From positions 1 to 27,095 of the forward strand of contig CANJYC010000001.1 of assembly GCA_947478985.1 (NCBI GenBank): 27,095 nucleotides of DNA. Direction: 5' to 3'. Of the stretch, positions 14,681 through 23,244 are shown in pieces; the first letter of the stretch is position 1, and each line of letters opens with the position of its first letter. Below the pieces are notes generated by a model. That model was given only the letters and a program-made list of their open reading frames with translations, was not told where the DNA came from and did not search any database. The position numbers and the translations under genes are program-made. The stretch comes from Acidobacteriota bacterium (GTDB lineage Bacteria > Acidobacteriota > Vicinamibacteria > Vicinamibacterales > UBA2999).

Positions 14681-15802
14681 TCACCCGAGCCGCTTGCTCG
14701 AGCGGAGCGTCGCCAGCGTGAGGATGCCGAGGCCCCAGGCGGTCAGCGCCAGCGCCTCGCGCCAGAATGTCTCGAGCCCGACGCCCTTCATGAAGATGCC
14801 GCGGACGATCACGAGGAAATAGCGCAGCGGAATGAGCAGCGTCACCGGCTGGATGACCGCGGGCATGTTTTCGATCGGAAAGATGAAGCCCGAGAGAAAC
14901 ACCATCGGCAGCAGGAAGAAGAACGTGGTCGTCATCATCGCCTGCTGCTGCGTGCTCGAGATGGTCGAAACGAAGAGCCCGAGTCCGAGGGTCGTCATCA
15001 GGTAGATCGCCGACATCCCCAGGAGCAGCGGCACGCTGCCGTGGAGCGGCACCTCGAACCAGAAGAGCGCCACGGCGACGACGAGCAACACGTCCAGCAT
15101 CCCGATTACGGCGTACGGGAGCATCTTGCCGACGATGAGCTCCCATCGCGCCAGCGGCGTGACGTTGAGCTGCTCGAGCGTCCCCAGTTCCTTCTCGCGG
15201 ACAATCGCCATCGACGACAGGTTCGTGGTGATGACGAGCAGGAGCAGCGCGATGATCCCGGGAATCATGAAGTCCCGGCTGCGCAGCTCCGGGTTGTACC
15301 AGACGCGCACGTCGGCGCTGACCAGCGGCGCCGCCCGGCCCCGACCGGCCGCCGCCCCGAGCTCACGGCTGTAGGCGGCAATGAGCGACCCGGCGTAGCC
15401 AAGCGCCACGTTGGTGGAGTTCGCGTCGCTGCCGTCGGCCACGACCTGCATGGCCACGGACCGTCCGGCGGCGATCCGCTCGCCGTAGTCGGCCGGCACT
15501 GAGAGCGCCATCCACGCGCGCCCGTCATCGAGATACGCCTGGATGCCGGAGATCGAGGAGACGGTGTCGACGACCGCAAAGTTCTGCGAGGCCTCGAAAC
15601 GGGAGACGAGCGCGCGGCTCGCTGCCGATCGGTCCTCGTCCACGACCACGATGGGCACGTTTCGAACGTCGGTCGTGGCCGCGTACCCGAGCAGCGTCAG
15701 CTGGATGATCGGCGCCACGATGACCAGGCCGAACAGGCGCGGGTCGGTACGGAGCTCGACGATCTCCTTCCGCACGATATGCATCACACGGCTCAGGCCC
15801 AT
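14681..15802 (-). CDS. ABC-2 type permease, second of pair (YbhR/YhhJ-like)
   Basis: A 373-residue inner-membrane permease: one N-terminal TM helix (about 25-42), a periplasmic domain of some 140 residues, then five or six TM helices. Conserved features include VWYNPELRSRDFMIPGIIA at the domain-membrane junction and the coupling-helix region AIVREKELGTLEQLNVTP that contacts the ATPase. LSGFIFPIENMP and IPLRYFLVIVRGI complete the ABC-2 pattern. The ATG at 15803-15801 region (start 15802) is chosen over a longer frame because it gives the family N-terminus (HIVRKEIVELRTDPRLF) and overlaps the upstream permease by 10 bases. It is the last gene of the efflux operon. Confidence 0.92.
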   Translation of the reverse strand: MGLSRVMHIVRKEIVELRTDPRLFGLVIVAPIIQLTLLGYAATTDVRNVPIVVVDEDRSAASRALVSRFEASQNFAVVDTVSSISGIQAYLDDGRAWMALSVPADYGERIAAGRSVAMQVVADGSDANSTNVALGYAGSLIAAYSRELGAAAGRGRAAPLVSADVRVWYNPELRSRDFMIPGIIALLLLVITTNLSSMAIVREKELGTLEQLNVTPLARWELIVGKMLPYAVIGMLDVLLVVAVALFWFEVPLHGSVPLLLGMSAIYLMTTLGLGLFVSTISSTQQQAMMTTTFFFLLPMVFLSGFIFPIENMPAVIQPVTLLIPLRYFLVIVRGIFMKGVGLETFWREALALTAWGLGILTLATLRSSKRLG

Positions 15803-16920
15803 TGGCGCCTCAGTCGCAGTGATGCCAGCGCCAGCACGACGGCGGCATAGACGCCAAGCGCCACCAGATCCTGCCAGAACGCGGCCATCCCCACCCCCTT
15901 CAGCACGATCCCGCGCAGCGCGGTCAGGAAGTAGCGCGCCGGAACGATCCGGGTCACTGCCTGAAGAAACGGCGGCATGCTCGAGATCGGGAAGATGAAA
16001 CCCGAGAGCATCAGGGTCGGCAGGTAGGAGGTGAGCAGCGCGAGCTGAAAGGCCACCTGCTGCGTATCGGCAATCGTCGAGATCAGCAGGCCCGACGCGA
16101 GCGCGCCGACGAGGAACAGCGACACGGCGAACAGCAGGACGAGCCACGATCCGCGCATCGGCATGTCGAACATGAGCATCGCCAGACCGACGATGGTCGT
16201 GGACGAGAACAGCGAGATGACGAAGTAGGGCACCGTCTTCCCCAGGACAAACGACAGCGTCCCGATGGGCGACATGCGCACCTGCTCCATCGTGCCGGCC
16301 TCCTTCTCGCGCACGATCGAGAGCGCCGTCGAGACAACGGCGGTCAGCATGGCGATGTAGGCGATGAGACCGGGTACGAGGAAGAGGGCGCTGCGGAGTT
16401 CAGGGTTGTACCAGATGCGCGGCTCCACGGTGAGCAGCGGACCGGACGGCGATCCAAGCCGTGCCTGCAGCTCGGCGCGCGCCGAGATGGCGCTGATGAG
16501 GCTCAGGCCGTACCCCAGCACGGTGGTCGCCGTGTTGGCGTTGTCGCCGTTGATGATCATCTGAAGGCTCGTCGCACGCCCCTCTGCCGTGTCGCGCCCG
16601 AAACGCGGCGGGACGACGAGCGCCGCACGGGCCTCACCCCGGTCGAGCATGGCCACGAGGTCCCCGGTGCCCGCCACCTCACCGACGAGCTCGAAGTAGC
16701 CGGAATTGACGAAGGCCGAGACGACCTCGCGGCTGGCCGTGCTCCGATCGTTGTCCTCAACGACAAGCCGCACATCCCGAATATCGAAGTTCAGGGCGTA
16801 GCCGTACAGCCACAGGATGAACGCCGGGACAAAGAGCAGGATCAGCAGCGTCCGTCGATCGCGCCCGATCTGGCGGAACTCCTTGATGGTCACCGCGCGC
16901 AGCCGGCCGCCCATGCTCAC
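15793..16920 (-). CDS. ABC-2 type permease, first of pair (YbhS-like)
   Basis: A 375-residue paralogue of the next gene with the same plan: N-terminal helix after TIKEFRQIGRDRRTLL, a periplasmic domain (about 45-175), the WYNPELRSALFLVPGLIAY junction, the cytosolic coupling region SIVREKEAGTMEQVRMSP, and LSGFIFPISSMP. Two half-size permeases encoded together should form a heterodimer, with the two ATPases of the operon below it. Such pairs export hydrophobic compounds or drugs through a periplasmic adaptor and TolC; the substrate here is not indicated. It overlaps the upstream ATPase gene by 4 bases. Confidence 0.93.
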   Translation of the reverse strand: MSMGGRLRAVTIKEFRQIGRDRRTLLILLFVPAFILWLYGYALNFDIRDVRLVVEDNDRSTASREVVSAFVNSGYFELVGEVAGTGDLVAMLDRGEARAALVVPPRFGRDTAEGRATSLQMIINGDNANTATTVLGYGLSLISAISARAELQARLGSPSGPLLTVEPRIWYNPELRSALFLVPGLIAYIAMLTAVVSTALSIVREKEAGTMEQVRMSPIGTLSFVLGKTVPYFVISLFSSTTIVGLAMLMFDMPMRGSWLVLLFAVSLFLVGALASGLLISTIADTQQVAFQLALLTSYLPTLMLSGFIFPISSMPPFLQAVTRIVPARYFLTALRGIVLKGVGMAAFWQDLVALGVYAAVVLALASLRLRRQWA

Positions 16921-17855
16921 GCGGCGTTCCGTTCCACGACGTCCAGGAACACGTCTTCAAGCGACGGCTCGATGAGTGAACACTCCGCGGCCGTGACGCC
17001 CACGGCAGCCAGCCGCGCCGCGAGCGCGGCAGGCCCCAGCGTGTCGCCCCGCAGGACGGCATGCACGGCGGTCCCGAAGATGCTGGTCTTCTCCACCTCC
17101 GGCATCGCGTCCAGCAGGCGCATGGCCTCGACGGGTTGTCCCGCGCGGACCTCCACGATCGGCCGTCCCGCAAAGATCCCCTTCAGCTCGCTGACCGTGC
17201 CGAGCGACGCCAGCTTCCCGGCCTGGATGATGGCGATGCGGTGGCAGTGCTCGGCTTCGTCGAGATAGTGCGTGGTGACAAGCACGGTGATGCCGGTGCG
17301 CGCGAGCTCGTCGATCAGCCGCCAGAAGCGCCGCCGCGAGAGCGGGTCCACGCCGCCCGTCGGCTCGTCGAGAAACACGATCGGCGGCTCATGGAGAATG
17401 GCGCACCCGAGGGCCAACCGCTGCCGCCATCCGCCCGAGAGCGCGCCGGTCTTCATCGACTCCCGGCCGCGAAGGTCGGCCATGTCGAGGACGAACGCCC
17501 GCCGCGACGCGAGGCGATCACCCGTGAGGCCGTAGATTCCGCCGAAGAACGCGATGTTCTGATCGACGGTGAGGTGCTCGTACAGCGAAAAGCGTTGCGA
17601 CATGTAGCCGATGCGCCGCTTCACCGCCTCCGGGTCGTGACCTACGTCAATGCCGCCGACGCGTGCCGTGCCGGCGGTCGGACGCAGCAGGCCGCAGAGC
17701 ATCCGGATCGTCGTGGACTTGCCGGCGCCGTTGGCGCCGAGAAAGCCGAAGATTTCCCCCTGCCGCACGTCGAACGTCAGATCGTTGACCGCGACGAACC
17801 CGCCGAAGCGACGGACGAGGTTCCGGACCTCGATGGCATTGGTGCCCGTGCTCAC
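16917..17855 (-). CDS. ABC transporter ATP-binding protein (canonical NBD)
   Basis: A 312-residue cytosolic ATPase of the DrrA/CcmA-like export class. Walker A is GANGAGKST (40-48), Q-loop MSQRFSLYEHLT (85-96), signature LSGGWRQRLALG (139-150), Walker B IVFLDEPTGGVD (159-170), and the H-loop TTHYLDEAEHC has His196, so the site should be fully active. The C-terminal 90 residues form the small regulatory-like domain common in this class (SLEDVFLDVVE near the end). It corresponds to the second ATPase half of E. coli YbhF. It overlaps the TolC-like gene before it and the permease gene after it by 4 bases each. Confidence 0.94.
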   Translation of the reverse strand: MSTGTNAIEVRNLVRRFGGFVAVNDLTFDVRQGEIFGFLGANGAGKSTTIRMLCGLLRPTAGTARVGGIDVGHDPEAVKRRIGYMSQRFSLYEHLTVDQNIAFFGGIYGLTGDRLASRRAFVLDMADLRGRESMKTGALSGGWRQRLALGCAILHEPPIVFLDEPTGGVDPLSRRRFWRLIDELARTGITVLVTTHYLDEAEHCHRIAIIQAGKLASLGTVSELKGIFAGRPIVEVRAGQPVEAMRLLDAMPEVEKTSIFGTAVHAVLRGDTLGPAALAARLAAVGVTAAECSLIEPSLEDVFLDVVERNAA

Positions 17856-19219
17856 TGTCCGAGCGCGCGGTCGAGCCGCGCCTCCGAGAAGCGCACGCCG
17901 GCCATGGCCCGCGTCCGATCGAGCTCCGCCTGCAGCAGTGCGAAATCAGCGTCGAGCACCTCCGTCTGCGTGGCCACCCCGGCCTTGTAGCGCTCGGCGA
18001 CCACGCGCTGCGCCTCGGTCGCGGCGCGGACCCCGTCCTGTGCGGCGACAATGGCCGCGCGCCCGGAATCAATCTCGAGCTGACGCTGACGGATTTCCAG
18101 GGCCAGTTGCGAGTCGAACTCCTCGAGACGCTGCCGCGCGGCTGTGGTCATGCTCGCGGCCTGCGCCTTCTCGGCGCGGACGCGGCCCCAGTCCCAGACC
18201 GCCCAGGACACCTGCACGCCGAGGTCCCACGATTCCTGCCATGCTCCGGCCCGGGGAAAGATCCGCGGATTCGGCCTGGCATAGTCCAGGCCGCTGACCA
18301 GCGCAACGAGCGGCCTGGCGCCCGCTCGGGCCGCGACCTGCTGCTCCTCCGCCGCGACGATTCGTTGCTCGATGGCCTTTCGCTCGTTGCGGGAGGCCTG
18401 CGCCTGCACAACCAGCGCCGAGGCCATCTGCGAAGACGGCGCCGCGCTGTCGAGCACCGCCGCGGGTTCAAGCGCCGGACCGGAGAGATCTCCGCCGATG
18501 AGGCGCGCCAGCTCAGCCGACGACATGTCCCGCTGGTTGCGCGCCTCGATGAGCAGCATCCGCTGCCGCGATTCCTGCGCTTCGCTCGACGCGACGTCGT
18601 TCGGCGGGATGAGGCCCACCGTCAGGCGCTGCCGCACGTCGGCCAGATGCGCCTGCTCCCGCGCGACGGCCTGCTCGAGCACCGTGACCGTTGCACGTGC
18701 GGTCACCAGCGACCAGAAGGCGCGCGCCACCTCGAGCCGGAGGTCGCCTCGCGCGGCCGCCACATCCGCCGCCACCGCCGACGCCTCGGCCCGCGCCGAA
18801 CGTTCGAGCGCATCGGCACGCCCGCCGGTGTAGATCGGCCACTGCAGATCAATCCGCGTCCTGGCGTTATTCGGAATGTCCGGATAGATCACGCGAGGGA
18901 CGCCCGTCGCGCTTGGCACCGTGAACTCGGCGACGTGATTGGTGCGCGTGTAGCCGGCGGATGCTGTCAGCAGCGGCTGATCCGCGGCCACCCGCACAGC
19001 CACGGCACCTTCGGCCGCAGCCTGCCGCGCCCGCGCCTCAGCGAGACGATGGCTTGCCTCGACGGCTCTCGCCTGTGCCTCCGCCAGCGTGATCGGCACG
19101 GCGGGCGCGCCCTGTGCGCCGGCTGGTGCCGCGCAGCAGAGGGCCTGAAGCACCAGCGCACCACGCACCGCGTATCCCGCGTGGCCGAACGTTCTCCGAA
19201 TCATCGTGGTGGCATTCAT
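17852..19219 (-). CDS. TolC-family outer-membrane channel protein
   Basis: A 455-residue outer-membrane efflux protein with a signal peptide (about 1-36, ending near PAGAQG). Two repeated halves each hold long Ala/Gln/Glu/Arg-rich helices (about 45-75, 135-205, 270-300, 350-440) separated by beta segments with outer-membrane character, such as TRIDLQWPIYTGGRA and WDLGVQVSWAVWDWGR. GGRADA and RYKAGVATQTEVLDA are classic TolC-family sequences. It should trimerise into the exit duct of the efflux pump encoded around it. Its place between the two ATPase genes, with 4-base overlaps on both sides, is unusual. There is an in-frame ATG at codon 6, but the first ATG is kept because of the overlap. Confidence 0.93.
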   Translation of the reverse strand: MNATTMIRRTFGHAGYAVRGALVLQALCCAAPAGAQGAPAVPITLAEAQARAVEASHRLAEARARQAAAEGAVAVRVAADQPLLTASAGYTRTNHVAEFTVPSATGVPRVIYPDIPNNARTRIDLQWPIYTGGRADALERSARAEASAVAADVAAARGDLRLEVARAFWSLVTARATVTVLEQAVAREQAHLADVRQRLTVGLIPPNDVASSEAQESRQRMLLIEARNQRDMSSAELARLIGGDLSGPALEPAAVLDSAAPSSQMASALVVQAQASRNERKAIEQRIVAAEEQQVAARAGARPLVALVSGLDYARPNPRIFPRAGAWQESWDLGVQVSWAVWDWGRVRAEKAQAASMTTAARQRLEEFDSQLALEIRQRQLEIDSGRAAIVAAQDGVRAATEAQRVVAERYKAGVATQTEVLDADFALLQAELDRTRAMAGVRFSEARLDRALGQ

Positions 19220-20145
19220 GACTTCGTGGCCTCGTGTGCGAGCTGAGCAATGAACACATCCTCGAGCGACGGCGCGACCGACCGCACCGCGGCGTCCTGC
19301 AGCGGAGTCCCGTGGAGCGCCTGCTCGAATCGCGCCAGGGCCGCGTCGCTCGTGTCGCCGAGCGTGACGTGAAGACGTTCGCCGAACACCTGCGCGTCGT
19401 CCACCCCGGCCATGCGTCGGATCGTCTCGACGAGTGCGGCCGCACGGGGAGCCATCACTTCAAGGAGTCGACCAGGCATCCGGGCGCGGATCCGCGCCGG
19501 CTCATCGCAGGCCAGCAGGCGCCCCTCGTGCAGCAGGGCCACGCGCGAACAGCGCTCCGCCTCGTCGAGGTAGGGCGTCGACATCAGGATCGTGATCCCG
19601 TGTGACAGGAACTCGGACAGCAGTTTCCAGAATTCCCGACGCGACACTGGGTCAACGCCGGTCGTGGGTTCGTCGAGCAGAATCAGCTCGGGCTCATGTA
19701 CGAGCGTACAGGCGAGCGCGAGCTTCTGCTTCATGCCGCCGGACAGCTGATCGGCCCGACGCGCACGAAAGGGCGTCAGCTGGGTCATCGCGAGCAGTTG
19801 ATCGCGCCGCGCCCGGTAATCCCGCACACCGTGCAGTTCGGCGAAGAAGGCGACGTTCTCGTCAATGGTGAGATCGCCGTACAGGCTGAAGCGCTGCGAG
19901 AGGTAGCCGATCTTTCTCGTGACGGCCCGGTGCTCGCGCACGGGATCGTGGCCGAGCACGCGCACCTCGCCGCTATCGGCGTGCAGGAGGCCGCACATCA
20001 CGCGGATCAAGGTGGTCTTACCCGCGCCGTCGGCACCAATCAGCCCGAACATGTCTCCACGCGGCACCTCGAGCGACAGGTCCGTGAGTGCCGGCGTGGT
20101 CCCGTACCGCTTGACCAGCTTCGTCAGCTGGATGGCGACGCTCAC
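19216..20145 (-). CDS. ABC transporter ATP-binding protein with altered H-loop
   Basis: A 309-residue ATPase. Walker A is GADGAGKTT (37-45), Q-loop LSQRFSLYGDLT (82-93), signature LSGGMKQKLAL (134-144), Walker B LILLDEPTTGVD (154-165). The H-loop region reads MSTPYLDEAERC (188-199), with Pro191 where the catalytic-switch His normally stands (compare TTHYLDEAEHC in the partner ATPase). This matches the N-terminal ATPase half of YbhF-type proteins, where that site is also non-canonical by my recollection. It probably pairs with the canonical ATPase (16917-17855) into an asymmetric heterodimer. It overlaps the adaptor and TolC-like genes by 4 bases each. Confidence 0.94.
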   Translation of the reverse strand: MSVAIQLTKLVKRYGTTPALTDLSLEVPRGDMFGLIGADGAGKTTLIRVMCGLLHADSGEVRVLGHDPVREHRAVTRKIGYLSQRFSLYGDLTIDENVAFFAELHGVRDYRARRDQLLAMTQLTPFRARRADQLSGGMKQKLALACTLVHEPELILLDEPTTGVDPVSRREFWKLLSEFLSHGITILMSTPYLDEAERCSRVALLHEGRLLACDEPARIRARMPGRLLEVMAPRAAALVETIRRMAGVDDAQVFGERLHVTLGDTSDAALARFEQALHGTPLQDAAVRSVAPSLEDVFIAQLAHEATKS

Positions 20146-21164
20146 GGCAGTGCGAGCTCGGCGTCGACCGGCATGCCCTGCTTCAACACGCCGGCGCGAT
20201 TGTCGACGGTCACCTTGATGCGGTAGACGAGGCGCGACCGTTCGTCCGCGGTCTGCACGTTGCGCGGCGTGAACTCGGCGCGTGGCGAGATGTAGCTGAC
20301 CTTGCCCGCGATCCCCGCGCCGCCGCCGTCGGTGTAGATGGTGGCCGCCTGTCCCAGCGTCACGCGCGGAATCATCGGCTCGGGCACGAACAGATTCGCC
20401 CAGGCGTGATCGAGGTCGGTCACGATTAGAATCGCGGCCCGAGGCGGCACGAGCTCTCCAGTGTCGGCGAGCTTCTGTGTCACGGTGCCGGCCACGGGCG
20501 TGGCTACCTCGGCATCCTTCAGCGCCTTCTCGAGCACGGCGAGCTGCGCATCAGCCCCGGAGACGCGCGCGAGCGCCCCGTCGATTTCCTCCGGCCGTGC
20601 ACCCAGACGCAACCGGGCGAGCAGTTCCCGCGCGCCGCGCACGCGCGCCTGCGCCGCGGTCTGCCGCTCACGCATGGCCTCCACGCGCCCCTGTGCATCG
20701 TCCCGCTGCTTCTGCGATCCCGCGTTGGCGGCCAGCAGCTGCTCGAAACGCTCCAGGTCCATCTCTGCGTACTGCAGTTCCGCGCCGAGCGCATTGACCT
20801 CCGCCTCGGTGCCATCGACCTGGGCCTGCACCTGGCGGAGATCCTGAATGAGGGAACCGGCACGAAGCAGACGCAGCTGCGCATCTGCAGCCCGGCGCTC
20901 AGTGCGCACACGGGCGATCTGCAGTTCGGTGTCGCGCGTGTCGAGCCGCGCGATGACGTCACCACGGCTGACCCGTGCGCCCTCATCGGCGCGCAGTTCG
21001 AGCAGGCGGCCGCCGACCTCGGGAGCGACCTGGACCTCGGTCGCCTCGATATTGCCTGACACGCGGAGCCGGCCATCGGGTGGGGGCTGGCGGCATGCGC
21101 TGAGGGCGGACAGCAGAGCCAGGGTCAGGATCATCGGTGATCCGCGGAGCGATCTCGTCGTCAT
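20142..21164 (-). CDS. HlyD/MFP-family periplasmic adaptor, lipoprotein (YbhG-like)
   Basis: A 340-residue membrane fusion protein and the first gene of the efflux operon. A signal peptide with lipobox LSAC (21-24) predicts lipid anchoring at Cys24. Then follow the lipoyl-like half (GNIEATEVQVAPEVGGRLLEL, about 37-57), a long coiled-coil hairpin (about 75-205, rich in Ala/Glu/Gln/Arg), the second lipoyl half (VATPVAGTVTQKLADTGELV) and a beta-barrel domain (DHAWANLFVPEPMIPRVTLGQ). It should bridge the permease heterodimer and the TolC-like duct. The ATG at 21164 is chosen because GGAAGGA lies just upstream at about 21168-21174; the upstream GTG at 21176 lacks support. Confidence 0.93.
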   Translation of the reverse strand: MTTRSLRGSPMILTLALLSALSACRQPPPDGRLRVSGNIEATEVQVAPEVGGRLLELRADEGARVSRGDVIARLDTRDTELQIARVRTERRAADAQLRLLRAGSLIQDLRQVQAQVDGTEAEVNALGAELQYAEMDLERFEQLLAANAGSQKQRDDAQGRVEAMRERQTAAQARVRGARELLARLRLGARPEEIDGALARVSGADAQLAVLEKALKDAEVATPVAGTVTQKLADTGELVPPRAAILIVTDLDHAWANLFVPEPMIPRVTLGQAATIYTDGGGAGIAGKVSYISPRAEFTPRNVQTADERSRLVYRIKVTVDNRAGVLKQGMPVDAELALP

Positions 21165-21274
21165 ACGTCCTTCCACAACATCAAATGAACACGGGGCCGC
21201 ACGCGGCTAGTTTAGTGCGCGGGTGTATGGGCGTGGGAGTGCGAGGCGCGGCCAGCGGCCAAGGTGCGGGACGG

Positions 21275-21964
21275 CTACCGGGCGAACCGGGTCAGCGCCT
21301 CGAGCCAGGCAGACACGGGCGACGGCGGACGCGGCACGGCGCCGTCGAGCACGATCTGGCGCATCTCGAGTCGCTTGCCGTAGAAGCGTTCGTTGGCGTC
21401 GCGGTCCTGGCGCACGGTGCTGCCATTGACGGTCACGCCCGCAAACAGCCCGCGTGCCCGCGAGTAGCTGAGGATCTGCGCGCGCATCTGCAGGTCGGTT
21501 GCCGCCTGCGCGTCCCGACCGACCGGGCCGGCCGCAACCGAGGCGTCGGCACCGAGCTTGAACTGATTGCGGACGAGGTTTTCGACGCCTCGACGATCCG
21601 AGATGACCAGGATGATGTCGGTGGCCTGCGCGCCAATCTGCAGGCCGAAGCTGCCGCCGGTGAGGGTGAGGAAGGCCGGCGCAGACCACCCGGATGCGTT
21701 CCGAGCGCTCAACACGCCTCGACCACGCATCCCGCCGATACCGAGGCCCACCTTGACGGTGCTCGGAAAGATCGCGATCCCGGCTGCCTTGCCGAGGATG
21801 GCACGGGGAATTGCCTTGTCTTCAGCGGCCATGATCTCGCCGAAGATGGTCGTGGCCTCGCGCAGGCGCTGCGCTTCCGCGCTGGTCTTCTGCGCCCGAA
21901 GGGATGGCGTGTGGAGAAGCAGGGCCGCGACCATCGCCACGGCTGCCAGGCGTGCATGCGTCAT
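21275..21964 (-). CDS. secreted SYLF (Ysc84-type) domain protein
   Basis: A 229-residue protein with a Sec signal peptide (about 1-24, ending LRAQ) followed by a SYLF/Ysc84 domain over most of the mature chain: AIPRAILGKAAGIAIFPSTVKVGLGIGGMRGRGVL, SAPAFLTLTGGSFGLQIGAQATDIILVI and ASVAAGPVGRDAQAATDLQMRAQILSYSRARGLFAGV in order are the family blocks. Eukaryotic members bind phosphoinositides or actin; bacterial ones are mostly periplasmic and of unknown role. The ATG at 21964 is 2 bases after the DUF1501 stop, so it is likely the third gene of that operon. The C-terminus ends in a short Pro-rich linker and a helix. Confidence 0.9.
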   Translation of the reverse strand: MTHARLAAVAMVAALLLHTPSLRAQKTSAEAQRLREATTIFGEIMAAEDKAIPRAILGKAAGIAIFPSTVKVGLGIGGMRGRGVLSARNASGWSAPAFLTLTGGSFGLQIGAQATDIILVISDRRGVENLVRNQFKLGADASVAAGPVGRDAQAATDLQMRAQILSYSRARGLFAGVTVNGSTVRQDRDANERFYGKRLEMRQIVLDGAVPRPPSPVSAWLEALTRFAR

Positions 21965-21966
21965 GG

Positions 21967-23229
21967 CTAGATGATAGCCGGAGCGCCCCCACGGAAATCG
22001 CCACCGAGAATCGTCGTCGAGTTCACGCCGAGCCAGTTGTCGAGGACCCGCGCATACACGGAGCGGAAATCGGTCTGATAGCGCACGTCCCCGCCGTTGT
22101 TCTCGAGCGTGGCATTCCCCGGATCGGGATCGAGCGACGGCGCGGTCCCGTAGAGACCGCCTCGCACGCCGCCACCCATGGCCATCATGACGCCAGCGGC
22201 GCCGTGGTCGGTCCCCTGACTCCCGTTCTCGGTAATGCGGCGGCCGAATTCGGAAAACTGCAGAATGAGCGTGTCGCCAAGCAACCCCTGATTGCGCAGG
22301 TCCACGTAGAACGCCTGCAGGCCGTCGCCGACAGTCCCCATCAGGTTCGCGTAGGCGCCGGTGCCGGCGTTGCCCTGGGAGGCGTGCGTATCAAAGCCGC
22401 TGGTCTGCACCCAGAAGACACGCGTGCCCACGCCGCGTACGATGGCCCCGGCCACGGTCTTGAGCGCCAGCGCAAAACCGTTGTTCTGATACGCGGTCGT
22501 GCCGTTGTAGGCCGCCACCGTTGCCACGCGGTCGAGCGTGGCCATCGCGGCCTGGGCGCTGGTATTCACGAACGAGAGGTGCGGACGATCCTTCGGCTGG
22601 TTGGCCGCGAGCCGTGTCGCGGCGGTGCGCTCGTTGGCCGCCTCGGTCCCCGTGTTCGGGCTCGAGAAGGAATACGTGCGCGCATCAGGAATTGCCGGCA
22701 CCGGCACGGCGTCACTGAAGAGCGCCCGCGGTGTATCGCGTCCGGAGTTCCAGCCCGCGAGCGGATCGACCGGCGACGGAAGCGTTTCCAGATATTTTCC
22801 GAGCCAGCCGTCACCGGAGGTCGACGCCGGGTTGGCGGTGCCCCAGATGTCGAACCCCTCAAAGTGCGACCGGCTTGAATTCTGATAGCCGCTGCGCTGC
22901 ACGATGGCCAGACGCCCGTCGTTGAAGATGTCACGCAGGCCCGTGAGCCGCGGGTGCAGGCCCAGCGCGTGACCGGCGGAGTCGGACCCGATCTGCAGGA
23001 CCTGACCGGCAGGCACGGCGATGTTCGGCCGGCGGCTGTAATAGAACGGGTCCAGATAGGGGATGACGGTATTCAGCGCGTCGTTGCCGCCACCGAGGTA
23101 CACGATGACCAGGTTGCGGGCACGGGCGCTCTGCGCGCGCGCGATGTCCGACAGGAACGCCGGCGCGGCGAAGCCCACCGTGAAGGCGGTCACGCCACTG
23201 CCGATGAACGTGCGACGGGAGACCTTCAT
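21967..23229 (-). CDS. DUF1501 family protein with Tat signal
   Basis: A 420-residue exported protein. The N-terminus has a twin-arginine motif SRRTFIGSG (Arg5, Arg6) followed by a hydrophobic stretch and an IARAQSARA cleavage region, so it is exported folded. The mature chain begins with the family block NLVIVYLGGGNDALNTVIPYLDPFYYSRRP; SRSHFEGFDIWGTA, GFDTHASQGN, LQFSEFGRRITENGSQGTDHGAAG are further hallmarks. DUF1501 is placed in the alkaline phosphatase/sulfatase-like superfamily, and the Asp and His-containing segments fit a metal site, but no substrate is established. A strong GGAGG site precedes the ATG by 5 to 6 bases. It follows the DUF1800 gene by 15 bases, the usual pairing. Confidence 0.94.
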   Translation of the reverse strand: MKVSRRTFIGSGVTAFTVGFAAPAFLSDIARAQSARARNLVIVYLGGGNDALNTVIPYLDPFYYSRRPNIAVPAGQVLQIGSDSAGHALGLHPRLTGLRDIFNDGRLAIVQRSGYQNSSRSHFEGFDIWGTANPASTSGDGWLGKYLETLPSPVDPLAGWNSGRDTPRALFSDAVPVPAIPDARTYSFSSPNTGTEAANERTAATRLAANQPKDRPHLSFVNTSAQAAMATLDRVATVAAYNGTTAYQNNGFALALKTVAGAIVRGVGTRVFWVQTSGFDTHASQGNAGTGAYANLMGTVGDGLQAFYVDLRNQGLLGDTLILQFSEFGRRITENGSQGTDHGAAGVMMAMGGGVRGGLYGTAPSLDPDPGNATLENNGGDVRYQTDFRSVYARVLDNWLGVNSTTILGGDFRGGAPAII

Positions 23230-23244
23230 GGATTCCTCCGCTGA

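Noticed and set aside
17061..17990. 309-residue plus-strand frame opposite the ATPase gene
   Set aside because: The ATPase on the other strand has every ABC motif; this frame is its complement.
21230..21274. Terminator after the SYLF gene
   Set aside because: Only a 4-bp GGCC stem without a T run is present, too weak to call.
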